Notes under the pieces: model-generated
The model's input: the letters and a program-made list of their open reading frames with translations, nothing else
Database searches by the model: none
What the model was told of the DNA's origin: nothing
NCBI RefSeq assembly: GCF_020991415.1
Contig: NZ_JAJMOY010000006.1
Coordinates: 62,001 to 126,000, forward strand
Origin: Flavobacterium sp. ENC
GTDB lineage: Bacteria > Bacteroidota > Bacteroidia > Flavobacteriales > Flavobacteriaceae
Direction of reading: 5' to 3'
Length of the DNA stretch: 64,000 nucleotides
In this document: one piece after another, positions 35,063 to 43,773 of the stretch
Position numbering within the stretch: position 1 is the stretch's first letter
Layout of the letters: each line of letters starts with the position of its first letter
Position numbers and translations under genes: made by a program

Positions 35063-36556
35063 TTAATAACCAGGATTATTATCACTTGGTTTTATTTTAG
35101 GATTGGAAGATGTTTCCCTGTTTGGTATTGGCCATAATTCGCTTTTACCGGCAGTAAAACCTGTTCCTTGTAATACAGTACTTGCTAGGCCCCATCTTAT
35201 GAGATCATCAAAACGAGATTGTTCTCCGGCAAATTCTACCTGACGTTCGTGAACAATTGCGGCAAAAACCGCATCTTTGTTTGGTGCAATAGTAGTTGTC
35301 AGGTTTGCTCTGTCGCGGACTTCTTTAATGTATGCAATAGCTGCTGTCTGCGAACCGCCATCTCTTTGGTTTTCGCATTCGGCTTTCATAAGCAATACAT
35401 CTGCATAACGCATCACTTTAAAGTTAATGCTTGATCGTGTTGCTTCATCTTCCCTTGTGTAATAATTTTGATATTTTTTCCAGCCCGCTCTTCTAATACC
35501 TGCAGAGGTAGTAAAATTACTTGCTACCATTACCTTGGTTCCTTTTAAATAAGAGGAACCTGGCACATAAAAAGTATCGCCAAAACGGTTATCACCTGCT
35601 TCATACGAATCTAACAGATTATCTGACGGATAAACATTGTACCAGCTCAGATTTCCGTATTCCTGACCTCTGAGTGTTGACTCCTCAAAACCCGTTCCAC
35701 CGCTATCACCAACAGCTCCCCATTGATCACCAGTTCCATTTTTCTCGTCAAACTCTATCTCAAAAATCGATTCTTTACCATGTTCTGTTTCTTCCATAAA
35801 GTTGTTGTAAAAATTACCTTTGTCTTCAAGGCTGTAACCTGTAACATTGTTAAAAGCAGCTAAAGCTTCAGTATATTTCTTTTGATATAATAACACCTTG
35901 CCCAAATGCGCATAAGCCGCTTCTTTATTAGCTCTCCCTGCCGATTCTGAAGCTTTTGGCAAAAGATTTTGTGACGCAAATACAAGATCGTCTTCAATCA
36001 GGGCATATACCTCTGCTTTGGGGCTTCTGGCGTTTCCGATTATAGTGCCTGATTTATAAATTGGTAAATCACCAAAACGTCTTACTAACAGAAAATAATA
36101 GTATGCTCTTAAAAAATGAGCTTCTGCTAAATATTTCTTCTTTTTTTCCTGAGATAAAACAATATCTGAAAGAGCATTGATTTTCGGCTCGTTATCCAGT
36201 ACAAAGTTTGCTCTGGAGATTCCCGTATAACAAGATTCCCAGTAATATTGAATAATATCATTTCCCCCGTTAAAAGAAAAATCCTGAAAAGGTTTCTTGT
36301 TACCCTCTAACTGCGGGTTTCCTAAAGCATCATGCCCCATAAGATCCATGGCGAAAAAAAGATTTCTGCCATACAGACCTCTTGTCTGAAGATTTGCATA
36401 GGAAGCATTTACGGCAGACTGAACCTGTGTTTCGTTTTTAAAGAAAGTTTCAGGCGATAAAGTATTAGGATTAGTTAATTCTAATTCGCTCGTGTCACAT
36501 GAAGTTATGCTTAAAACTCCGGACAGTACTATAAGTATATATTTAATTTTTTTCAT
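35063..36556 (-). CDS. SusD/RagB-family glycan-binding lipoprotein
   Basis: A lipobox (LSITSC) and the alpha-helical TPR-rich SusD fold (497 residues) are visible: NPNTLSPETFFKNETQVQSA at the start, LAEAHFLRAYYYFLLVRRFG in the middle and LWPIPNRETSSNPKIK at the end. SusD lipoproteins sit on the outer face of the outer membrane as the lid of SusC and help capture oligosaccharide. The SusC gene is 12 bases upstream. Confidence 0.96.
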   Translation of the reverse strand: MKKIKYILIVLSGVLSITSCDTSELELTNPNTLSPETFFKNETQVQSAVNASYANLQTRGLYGRNLFFAMDLMGHDALGNPQLEGNKKPFQDFSFNGGNDIIQYYWESCYTGISRANFVLDNEPKINALSDIVLSQEKKKKYLAEAHFLRAYYYFLLVRRFGDLPIYKSGTIIGNARSPKAEVYALIEDDLVFASQNLLPKASESAGRANKEAAYAHLGKVLLYQKKYTEALAAFNNVTGYSLEDKGNFYNNFMEETEHGKESIFEIEFDEKNGTGDQWGAVGDSGGTGFEESTLRGQEYGNLSWYNVYPSDNLLDSYEAGDNRFGDTFYVPGSSYLKGTKVMVASNFTTSAGIRRAGWKKYQNYYTREDEATRSSINFKVMRYADVLLMKAECENQRDGGSQTAAIAYIKEVRDRANLTTTIAPNKDAVFAAIVHERQVEFAGEQSRFDDLIRWGLASTVLQGTGFTAGKSELWPIPNRETSSNPKIKPSDNNPGY

Positions 36557-36568
36557 CGTCTCTAAATA

Positions 36569-39500
36569 TTAAAATGTAACATCAATTCCAAAAATCACCG
36601 ATTTCGGCTGTGGGTACCTTCCCAAATCAATCCCTGCTGAATTTGCATTGGCATCAGCACGGGTAATTTCAGGATCTAAACCGGAGTAGTTTGTAATTGT
36701 TATAAGGTTTTGTCCGCTTACATAGAATCTTGCTTTTGAAAAATAGCTTTTAAAAGCATCTCCTGATAATGTATATCCCAGAGCGATGTTTTTTAATCTG
36801 GTGTAAGAACCATCTTCTATGTAACGCTGGTTTGCTGAAGACCAGTTGATATCTGCTCCCTGTGCTCTTGGTAATGTAGCCGAAGGATTTGTAACAACGC
36901 CATTTACAACAGTTGCCCTGTCTAAAACATCTGTGCTGGCGTTAAACAAGCGGTTCATTCCTTTTAGATCAAAAGTATTTGCATTATAAATATCGTTACC
37001 CGCAACCCCAGTTATAAAACAATTGAAATCGAAGTTTTTATAGGCTGCACTGAGGTTTAAACCGTAAGTGAAATCCGGGTATGGATTTCCGATATTTGTC
37101 TTATCATCTGCATTGATAATTTTATTACCGTCTCTATCGACTATTTTAATATCCCCCGGTTTAATAGTAGTCTGCCCCGGTCCAAAAACCGCATCAACTT
37201 CTGCCTGGTTTTGATAAATTCCATTGGTCTGATATCCGTAAAAATAAAATAAGGGCTGTCCGACTTCTAATCTGGAGAAATTTTCTAAACCTGCTCTGGC
37301 AGAAGGACCTCCTAATACACCTGACACTCCTGGCGCGAGGCTCACTACCTCATTTTTGCTTGTTCCCAAATTAGCCACAGCAGACCATGTAAAATCTCCT
37401 TTTCTGTCATTGTAACCAATTGACAATTCATAACCGCTTACTTTTACGTCTGCAATATTTTGAATTTGAGTTCCGCCGCCCGCAGATCCAACAGAAGCTG
37501 CAAGAGGTACCGCAAAAAGAATATCACTGCTCTTATTATTGAAATATTCAAAGGATCCCGTTATTTTTTCATCAAAAAGACCAAAATCAAAACCGATATT
37601 CCTGTCTAGTTTTGACTCCCATTTTAAGTTTGGATTAGCCGCAACACCCAAAGAAACACCTGGCGCATTCGCACCTCCAATTGGATAATTATAATTTGCC
37701 AGTAGAGTAGCACTATACTGATAATTGTCTATCCTGTCATTTCCTGTCGTTCCTGTACTGGCTCTAAGTTTTAATGTACTGAAAATAGAATTCTGCATGA
37801 AATTTTCCTTAGCTATATTCCAGCCCACAGCAACAGAATAGAAATTTCCCCAGCGGTTATTAGCCCCAAAACGTGAAGATGCATCTCTGCGTCCTGAAAC
37901 AGCCAGGATATATTTTTCATCATAGTCATAATTGATACGGGCAATATAGCCAATGTTTTTTTCTTCATAATTGGCAGATCCTAAACTTCCCTCATTATAG
38001 CGAAGCTGATCAATTTCGTTTGAAATATAGTAGCGGCTTCCGGCTGCTACATTTTGTGATTTTCCATCAATTTTGGTAATAACTCCTAACACTTCAAGAT
38101 TGTGCTTGTTTGCAATAGTTGTTTTATAAGTTAAACTATTGTCAAAAACGATAGTCTGGCCTTGGGAATTTGTTTCGTTTGTTGTAGAAAATGCCTGTTT
38201 ATGATAAGAACCATCCTGAAAGCTTGGGACAAAAGTATGATCTTTACCTGTATAATAATCTAAGGAAACTTGTGATCTGAATTTCAGTCCTTTATAAATT
38301 TCTAATTCAGCGAAAATATTTCCAATAATGGATAAGTTATTTATTTTCTGATATCCTAAATTAGCCACACGAACAGGGTTTTCTGCGTCATTACCATCTA
38401 TAGCGCTAGGTCCCTGATAGCCGCCTACACTATTTTCATTGTAAATTGGAAAATACGGGGCCATTTTAATGGCATGCTCTAATAATGTTCTTCCTCCTGA
38501 AGCACGTTCAGGATCAATAGTACTGAAAGAAACGCCAATGTTACTTCCTATCCTTAGCTTGCCAATATCCTGCGTGTTATTTGCCCTAAAAGAATAACGT
38601 TCGAAACCTGTATTAATAATAGCTCCTTCCTGTTTTAAATATTCAGCAGAATAACGACTTGTAGAATTCTCAGTACCATTTGAAAAACTCAAATTGTAAT
38701 CCTGCATAATTCCGGTTTGAAAAATCTGATCCTGCCAGTTTGTAGTTATATTTCCAAATTCAGCCGCTCTTGCTGTTAAATCACTCCCTAAAGCTTTTGC
38801 GTATTGAAGATACTGCTGGGTATTTAAAACATTATATCTCTTTGTCACTTCCTGTCCGCCAACGTAAGTACTAAAGGTTAGCTGTCCCGGACCTTTTTTT
38901 CCTTTTTTAGTGGTAACTACGATAACACCGTTAAAGGCCTTAGAGCCATATAAAGCTGTGGTAGAAGCATCTTTCAGAACAGATATACTCTCAATATCGT
39001 TTGGACTTAAACCAGAAAGATTACCAGTTAAAACCCCGTCAATCACATATAAGGGAGCACTGTTTCCCATAGTAGCCAGACCTCGAATGCTAACAGTGGG
39101 ATTGGAACCAGGTGCGCCATTTACAACTGTAACCCCCGCGGCACGTCCTTGTAAAGCTGATTCAGCGTTAGTAATAGGTACCGCAGTAATGTCCTTTGAA
39201 CTTACAGTCGAAACCGCTCCTGTAATCTTGGTTCTTTTTTGAGTACCATAGGCTATAACGACTTCATTTAAATTTTGTGTGGATTGAATAAGAGTAACAT
39301 TAATTGAACTTCTTTCACCCACTGTGATAGTCTGTGAGATTAATCCAACAAAGGAATAAGTTATTTTATCGGTAGGATTAACCCCTTTTAAAGAGTATTT
39401 ACCGTCAAAATCTGTTGATGCGCTATTCTGCGTTCCTTCTACATTAATACTGGCACCCGGTAACGGAATCCCCGAAGGGTCAGTAATCACGCCATAAATG

Positions 39501-39577
39501 GTCTTTGATTGTGCCATGATACTATGACTGCCCACGATCAGCAGTCCGATTAGTGCAATTTTGAGTTTTAAATTCAT
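36569..39577 (-). CDS. SusC/RagA-family TonB-dependent transporter
   Basis: The 1002-residue outer-membrane importer has a signal peptide ending IMAQ, a carboxypeptidase regulatory-like domain (about 25-105), a TonB plug (about 120-230, YVIDGVLTGNLSGLSPNDIE, SVLKDASTTALYGSKAFNG) and a beta-barrel. It pairs with SusD to import glycans, here probably xylo-oligosaccharides by its GH8 neighbour. The long A/T-rich region upstream holds the promoter. No local HTCS exists; the one at 7.6-11.6 kb could serve. Confidence 0.96.
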   Translation of the reverse strand: MNLKLKIALIGLLIVGSHSIMAQSKTIYGVITDPSGIPLPGASINVEGTQNSASTDFDGKYSLKGVNPTDKITYSFVGLISQTITVGERSSINVTLIQSTQNLNEVVIAYGTQKRTKITGAVSTVSSKDITAVPITNAESALQGRAAGVTVVNGAPGSNPTVSIRGLATMGNSAPLYVIDGVLTGNLSGLSPNDIESISVLKDASTTALYGSKAFNGVIVVTTKKGKKGPGQLTFSTYVGGQEVTKRYNVLNTQQYLQYAKALGSDLTARAAEFGNITTNWQDQIFQTGIMQDYNLSFSNGTENSTSRYSAEYLKQEGAIINTGFERYSFRANNTQDIGKLRIGSNIGVSFSTIDPERASGGRTLLEHAIKMAPYFPIYNENSVGGYQGPSAIDGNDAENPVRVANLGYQKINNLSIIGNIFAELEIYKGLKFRSQVSLDYYTGKDHTFVPSFQDGSYHKQAFSTTNETNSQGQTIVFDNSLTYKTTIANKHNLEVLGVITKIDGKSQNVAAGSRYYISNEIDQLRYNEGSLGSANYEEKNIGYIARINYDYDEKYILAVSGRRDASSRFGANNRWGNFYSVAVGWNIAKENFMQNSIFSTLKLRASTGTTGNDRIDNYQYSATLLANYNYPIGGANAPGVSLGVAANPNLKWESKLDRNIGFDFGLFDEKITGSFEYFNNKSSDILFAVPLAASVGSAGGGTQIQNIADVKVSGYELSIGYNDRKGDFTWSAVANLGTSKNEVVSLAPGVSGVLGGPSARAGLENFSRLEVGQPLFYFYGYQTNGIYQNQAEVDAVFGPGQTTIKPGDIKIVDRDGNKIINADDKTNIGNPYPDFTYGLNLSAAYKNFDFNCFITGVAGNDIYNANTFDLKGMNRLFNASTDVLDRATVVNGVVTNPSATLPRAQGADINWSSANQRYIEDGSYTRLKNIALGYTLSGDAFKSYFSKARFYVSGQNLITITNYSGLDPEITRADANANSAGIDLGRYPQPKSVIFGIDVTF

Positions 39578-40505
39578 ATCAATAGTTTTTTTATTTGGTT
39601 TAAATAGTTAAATGGTTTTTAGTCTAATTGTATTAGTTCATAAGTGGTACTATTTATTTAGTTACTATTTTGATTTTTTCAAGATTGATTCAAAATGAAT
39701 CAGTTTGAGGTAATTATATCACTAACAAATATAAAAAAACAATTAATAAAACAATCGGTTGTTTTTTGTTTTATTTAAATTATAAGCAAAAAATAGTAAA
39801 AATAAAAACATTAAAAATATTTATTGACTAAAATAAATACGAATAATTCAATAGTAAAATAAAATTAAAATAAAAAATAATAATTTAATAGCCAACTGAC
39901 TGATTTTATACAAAAAATATAAATATTTAAAAAAAGAAGAAAATTCATTAAAAACATCTAAAATATAAGTAAAAAACTATTAAAACAAGTTAAAAAGGTA
40001 ACTTTTGCAATTTATCTTATAACGGAATAAGTCTTAAAAAGCAAAAACCGATCAAAAAACAATCGGTTTCTAAAAAAATAGTGTTATTTTAAGCTATTGT
40101 AATAATGTCAAAAAAATAGTACGACTGGTTGATAATAGGCACATTAATTAAAATTGTACTGTAATGTTTTCATGAATATAAAAGGCAGCTCACATTTTAG
40201 AGCTGCCTTTTTTATCACAGTAGATCAGATTAGTTCATTTTTAGTAGTGCCTACGATAACTTCATGGCGAGGTATTTTTATTTTCGAACTTATGTTATGG
40301 GTAGTAAGAAGTACAGGGTGTAAGCGGGGAATTTGTCAGTTCAAGTCCGTCTTTGAAAGGTACTGGTATCGATGGCAGGATGACTATTTGTTTTCTAATT
40401 GCTTGATTTTGTTTGTATAGTATATCTTTTTTGCAAAAGGGTTAGCCGAATAGTTTTCTTTAAATAGAAATATTATACAAAGTTTTGTGGCAATAATAGT
40501 TATTT
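39578..40505. other. Long A/T-rich intergenic region before SusC
   Basis: These 928 bases hold no convincing gene. They contain an 8-bp stem with AT-rich loop at 40045-40069, a perfect 10-bp hairpin with T-run at 40181-40216 that has no gene before it, and the decamer TTTTGTGGCA at 40483-40492. The part next to SusC (39600-40000) is extremely A/T rich and must contain its promoter. Confidence 0.5.
40181..40216 (+). terminator. Orphan rho-independent terminator
   Basis: AAAGGCAGCT and its exact complement enclose a 10-base loop, and six T follow on the plus strand (a shorter T-run exists on the minus strand). No annotated gene ends within 600 bases on the plus strand, so a small RNA could end here, or it may serve leftward transcripts from the histidine kinase. 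Confidence 0.6.
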
Positions 40506-42002
40506 CTAGATGCTTTTGGTGGCTTGCTTAAGGGGGAGGGTAACTATAAATTCGGCACCATTTTCTTTTTCTCCTTTAGCCACTATAGTTCCATTGTGTC
40601 TCTTGATTACCTTTTGACAAAGTGCCAGACCTATTCCGTTTCCCTCGTATTCATTCTTGGAATGAAGCCTTTCAAAAGCAGTAAATATTTTTTCTGCATA
40701 AAGAGGATCCACGCCAATGCCATTATCCCTGAAGGAAATTTCAATAGATTCAACCGAATCGATATTTTTTATGCTCGATGTAATAATAATTCTGGGAGGC
40801 TGATTGGCTTTTGTGAATTTCAATGCATTTTGGATAAGATTGTAGAATAGCTGTTGAAGCAGAATAGGTGCTCCCTCAATTTCAGGAAGATCGTTTATAA
40901 TCAGAATAGCGTCTTTTTCTTTTATCATAAGCTCAAGATCTGTTCTGATGTTTTCCAATAGGTCATTTAGGGAAATCTTTTCAACTGGCTGAGTGTTCTT
41001 GTCAATAGTAGAGTAGGCCAGGAGCCCTTCAATTATGCATTGCATACGATTTGCAGAATGGTCAATTTTGTTTAGGTGCATAACGGAGCGATCCGGTAAC
41101 TGGTTTGCAATCTCATTTTTTAAGAAGTCATTAAAGATTTTAATTTTCCTGACCGGTTCCTGAAGATCATGACTCACCACATTGGCAAAATGCAGCAGAT
41201 CATCATTAGATCGTCGGAGTTCTGAGGTGCTTTCTTCGATTTTTCTTTGCAGTGCTGCTTCAAATTCTTTTTGGTCATGTATATCCTGCACAACTCCTAA
41301 GATTGTCGATGGATCACCCTTTTCGTCTTTTATGATTTTTCCAAAAACCTTAATCCATTTTTCGGAGTTGTTTTTCTGTATGACTCTGGCTTCGTAGCAG
41401 ACTACTCCGTTTTCCAGTGCATTTTTATGAGCTTTTTCCCGGAGATGGAAATCGTCCGGATTTAATTTTGCGACCAGTGTCTCTCTGGTAATTTCAGAGT
41501 CGATGGACCAGAGCTTTTTAAAATTATCAGAAGTTTTTATCTTGTTTGTTATAAGGTCGATTTCATATGTTCCCATGCCACAGGCTTCGATCGCCATGGT
41601 CAGCATTTCATCGGAATTTACTATTTGACTTTTTGCTTCATGTAACTTGGTGACCTCTGTACAAGTATGTAAGATGCCATAAATAACTCCCTGTTCATTG
41701 CGAAGAGGGGTAAAATTATAATTAAAAAAAAGTGGCGTCTGTGCTCCCTTTATTTTTTGGTCATTGAACTGAAAAGGTATTCCGGTCTTCATTACCCTTA
41801 GAATTTCTTCGCTAATCGAATCGTTGTGAAAATCAGCAATAATATCAGCGAATTTTTTGCCAATAACCTGCTCGCCCTTATTCCATAAATTGCGCATGGC
41901 GGGATTAGCAAAGGAAATTACTAAATCGTCAGTACAATAAACTGCAGTGGGGATTGGAGTATGTAGTAGTATATCTTGTAGAAAAATTAAGTTATTCTGC
42001 AC
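40506..42002 (-). CDS. PAS-domain sensor histidine kinase
   Basis: The 498-residue kinase has two PAS domains (about 8-115 and 130-250; the second with a PAC-like VVQDIHDQKEFE), a HisKA helix pair with the phosphorylated His in FANVVSHDLQEPVRKI (about residue 280), and a HATPase (NLIQNALKFTK, FRDNGIGVDP, GNGIGLALCQKVI). There are no membrane helices, so it senses inside the cell. It is divergent from a receiver-only protein 218 bases away, a likely partner. Confidence 0.95.
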   Translation of the reverse strand: MQNNLIFLQDILLHTPIPTAVYCTDDLVISFANPAMRNLWNKGEQVIGKKFADIIADFHNDSISEEILRVMKTGIPFQFNDQKIKGAQTPLFFNYNFTPLRNEQGVIYGILHTCTEVTKLHEAKSQIVNSDEMLTMAIEACGMGTYEIDLITNKIKTSDNFKKLWSIDSEITRETLVAKLNPDDFHLREKAHKNALENGVVCYEARVIQKNNSEKWIKVFGKIIKDEKGDPSTILGVVQDIHDQKEFEAALQRKIEESTSELRRSNDDLLHFANVVSHDLQEPVRKIKIFNDFLKNEIANQLPDRSVMHLNKIDHSANRMQCIIEGLLAYSTIDKNTQPVEKISLNDLLENIRTDLELMIKEKDAILIINDLPEIEGAPILLQQLFYNLIQNALKFTKANQPPRIIITSSIKNIDSVESIEISFRDNGIGVDPLYAEKIFTAFERLHSKNEYEGNGIGLALCQKVIKRHNGTIVAKGEKENGAEFIVTLPLKQATKSI

Positions 42003-42190
42003 ATCTATTAGCTTTATGGTTTATACTAAAGTAGTGCGCTGCCTAAAAAGTTATGTTATACAATTAATACTAATGATTGCACAACTTCAATATAATTAGT
42101 CCCCTAACAGTTATGTTCTGTGAATATTAAGTAAAAAAAATATATTTAAATATTATTACTTTGTCTAAATTTTATTAAGCATTTATATAG

Positions 42191-42198
42191 TACTTTTG
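42191..42198 (+). promoter_or_regulatory. -7 promoter box of the response regulator gene
   Basis: TACTTTTG matches the Bacteroidota -7 box TAnnTTTG and lies 22 bases before the ATG. A TTTG at 42160-42163 is a possible -33 element, but the 27-base gap is longer than usual. Confidence 0.5.
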
Positions 42199-42220
42199 GA
42201 AATTGTAAAATCGCTTCAAT

Positions 42221-42730
42221 ATGACAAGTCTTAAAAATTCAGTCGTGACTTCTAATGAACCAGAAGAAAAAGAACCAGTAAAAATTATATTAGCTGAGGA
42301 TGATCAGGATGATCAGGAATTATTTATGGAAGCGCTTAATGCAACAAAAGTCCCTTCTGAAGTTATTACGGTAGAAAACGGGGAGGAATTGATTAATACC
42401 CTGAAAGATCCGGCTGAATCAAAACCTGATATTGTTTTTATAGATATAAATATGCCTGTTAAAGGAGGCAAGGAAGCACTCGCAGAAATAAAGAGCGATC
42501 AGGAACTTAAGGAGATTCCTGCGGTTATGCTCTCTACTTCCAATCATCCTAAAGATATTGAAGAGACTTTTGAAAAGGGGGCAAACCTCTACATACAAAA
42601 ACCAAGTTCTTTTACCGGATTTATTCTCATTTTGAAAAAAGTATTCATGCTCCACTGGACAAAAGCTTTAATGAATCCCGTTAAAAATATATTTTTTGTT
42701 TCTGAAAAGAATATTTCTCATAAGAATTAA
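42221..42730 (+). CDS. Single-domain response regulator
   Basis: This receiver has no output domain: acidic pair in ILAEDDQDDQELF, phosphorylated Asp75 in IVFIDINMP, Thr/Ser in MLSTSNHP and Lys in YIQKPSS. After the receiver (about 20-145) a tail of about 25 residues has no known fold. Such proteins relay phosphate or act on protein targets. The divergent PAS kinase is the obvious phosphodonor. A terminator follows. Confidence 0.93.
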   Translation: MTSLKNSVVTSNEPEEKEPVKIILAEDDQDDQELFMEALNATKVPSEVITVENGEELINTLKDPAESKPDIVFIDINMPVKGGKEALAEIKSDQELKEIPAVMLSTSNHPKDIEETFEKGANLYIQKPSSFTGFILILKKVFMLHWTKALMNPVKNIFFVSEKNISHKN

Positions 42731-42791
42731 AAATAAGAGTCTTCTCTGCGTAAACGTAGTGATAGCATAATAATACTATAACGGCTAACTT

Positions 42792-42830
42792 ATAAAAGGC
42801 ATCTGCATTCAGATGTCTTTTATCGTTTTA
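42792..42830 (+). terminator. Terminator of the response regulator gene
   Basis: A 14-bp stem with one G-U pair (ATAAAAGGCATCTG, loop CATT) begins 62 bases after the stop and is followed by CGTTTTA. Confidence 0.8.
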
Positions 42831-43065
42831 TGTATAGGGTGTAATATTGCTTTTTCTGGATATCTGGATTTCAAAAATACTTATATGCCGCGATTCTGAC
42901 ACAAAACTTAGACTAATGAATATCTTTAAGAAACACCGTAACTTTTTGTGGCAAAATTGACGGCAGCTCCATACTAAAATGTGCCAGGATATTGTCGCAA
43001 AATTTTTGAGCTCTAAATGAAAAAAACTGAGAATCCTGAATTTAGATTTTTTCAATTTTATCCAT
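42831..43065. other. Intergenic region with a second promoter-leader block
   Basis: No gene is seen between the terminators. On the plus strand, GATTCTG (42894), TATCTTTA (about 42920) and ACTTTTTGTGGCAAAA (42941-42956) repeat, with matching spacing, the block at 18839-18905. The rest leads into the 95-bp repeat shared with 6256-6350. Confidence 0.45.
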
Positions 43066-43098
43066 AAAAAAAAGTCCTAATTTTCATTAGGACTTTTT
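43066..43098 (-). terminator. Terminator of tRNA-Tyr
   Basis: On the minus strand directly after the CCA end, GTCCTAA pairs with TTAGGAC around a 6-base loop, flanked by A and T runs. A decayed copy of this hairpin occurs at 6299-6320. Confidence 0.85.
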
Positions 43099-43182
43099 TG
43101 GTGGGGAGAGCAGGATTCGAACCTGCGAAGTTCACACAGCAGATTTACAGTCTGCCCTCGTTGGCCGCTTGAGTATCTCCCC
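43099..43182 (-). tRNA. tRNA-Tyr (anticodon GTA)
   Basis: The 84-base gene on the minus strand begins GGGGAGA and ends TCTCCCC-A-CCA, giving a 7-bp acceptor stem and an encoded CCA. The anticodon loop reads ACTGTAAAT, so GTA, tyrosine. The T-arm is GCAGG-TTCGAAT-CCTGC. A long variable arm fits class II tRNA-Tyr. Its last ~26 bases plus flank are duplicated in decayed form at 6256-6350. Confidence 0.97.
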
Positions 43183-43316
43183 GAAGCTTGTATTGATGCG
43201 CTTTGTTGTGCTAAGCGGTTGCAAATATATAAACGTTTTTGATGTTTACAAACTAAAATCGCACTTAATTTTAAGTTATTTTCAAGATATTTTTTAATTG
43301 GTTGGTATTGAATAAA

Positions 43317-43350
43317 ATAAAAAAATCTCCGCTAGGGAGATTTTTTTATT
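43317..43350 (-). terminator. Terminator of the TlpA-like gene
   Basis: AAAAATCTCC, a GCTA loop with flanking G, and GGAGATTTTTTT form a stem of about 10 bp, 20 bases after the stop of the thioredoxin-like half. Confidence 0.8.
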
Positions 43351-43368
43351 TTATGCTGAATATTGGTA

Positions 43369-43773
43369 TTATTTAGCTAAAAGCTCTAAGATTTTCGCTC
43401 TTAATTCAGGACCTCTTAAATCCTGTGCAACTACTTTTCCTGTTGCATCAAGTATAAAAGTTGCGGGAATCGATTCAACATTGTATTGTTTAGCGATTGG
43501 TTCGTCCCAGTATTTTAAGTTTGAAACCTGTGTCCAGTTTAATCCGTCTTTTGCAATGGCTTCTTTCCAGGCACCAGCTTCTTTGTCTAAAGAAACACCA
43601 ACAATATTAAGTCCTTTTGAATGTAACTCTTTATAAATAGCTACAACGTTCGGATTTTCTTTTCTGCATGGTCCGCACCATGAAGCCCAGAAATCAACAA
43701 TTGTTACTTTGCCTAAACTTTGTTTAAGAGAAATTACTTTCCCTTCCGGATTAGGCGCAGAAAAATCTGATCT
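43369..43773 (-). pseudogene. Thioredoxin (TlpA-like) half cut off by an in-frame TGA
   Basis: These 135 codons (DFSAPNPEGKVISLKQSLGK to KILELLAK) encode a complete TlpA/ResA-type thioredoxin fold with WASWCGPC (Cys287 and Cys290 in the joined numbering). They continue in the same reading frame directly after the TGA at 43774-43776 that ends the upstream half, and no start codon with a good context is visible. Removing nine codons (SVGNAK-stop-RS) would restore VGATAPDFSAP, the usual linker. Thus the gene appears broken by a 27-base insertion, unless the stop is read through. Confidence 0.75.

Noticed and set aside
40310..40370. A tRNA or tRNA remnant (AGTTCAAGTCC resembles a T-loop)
   Set aside because: The flanking bases do not pair to form a T-stem or an acceptor stem, and no anticodon arm can be folded.
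40154..40420. Open frame of 88 codons
   Set aside because: It runs across the orphan terminator hairpin and has no signal, domain or coding character.
6256..43124. A complete integrative element with integrase
   Set aside because: No integrase, excisionase, mobilisation or phage gene was found in the interval, so only the repeat itself is reported.
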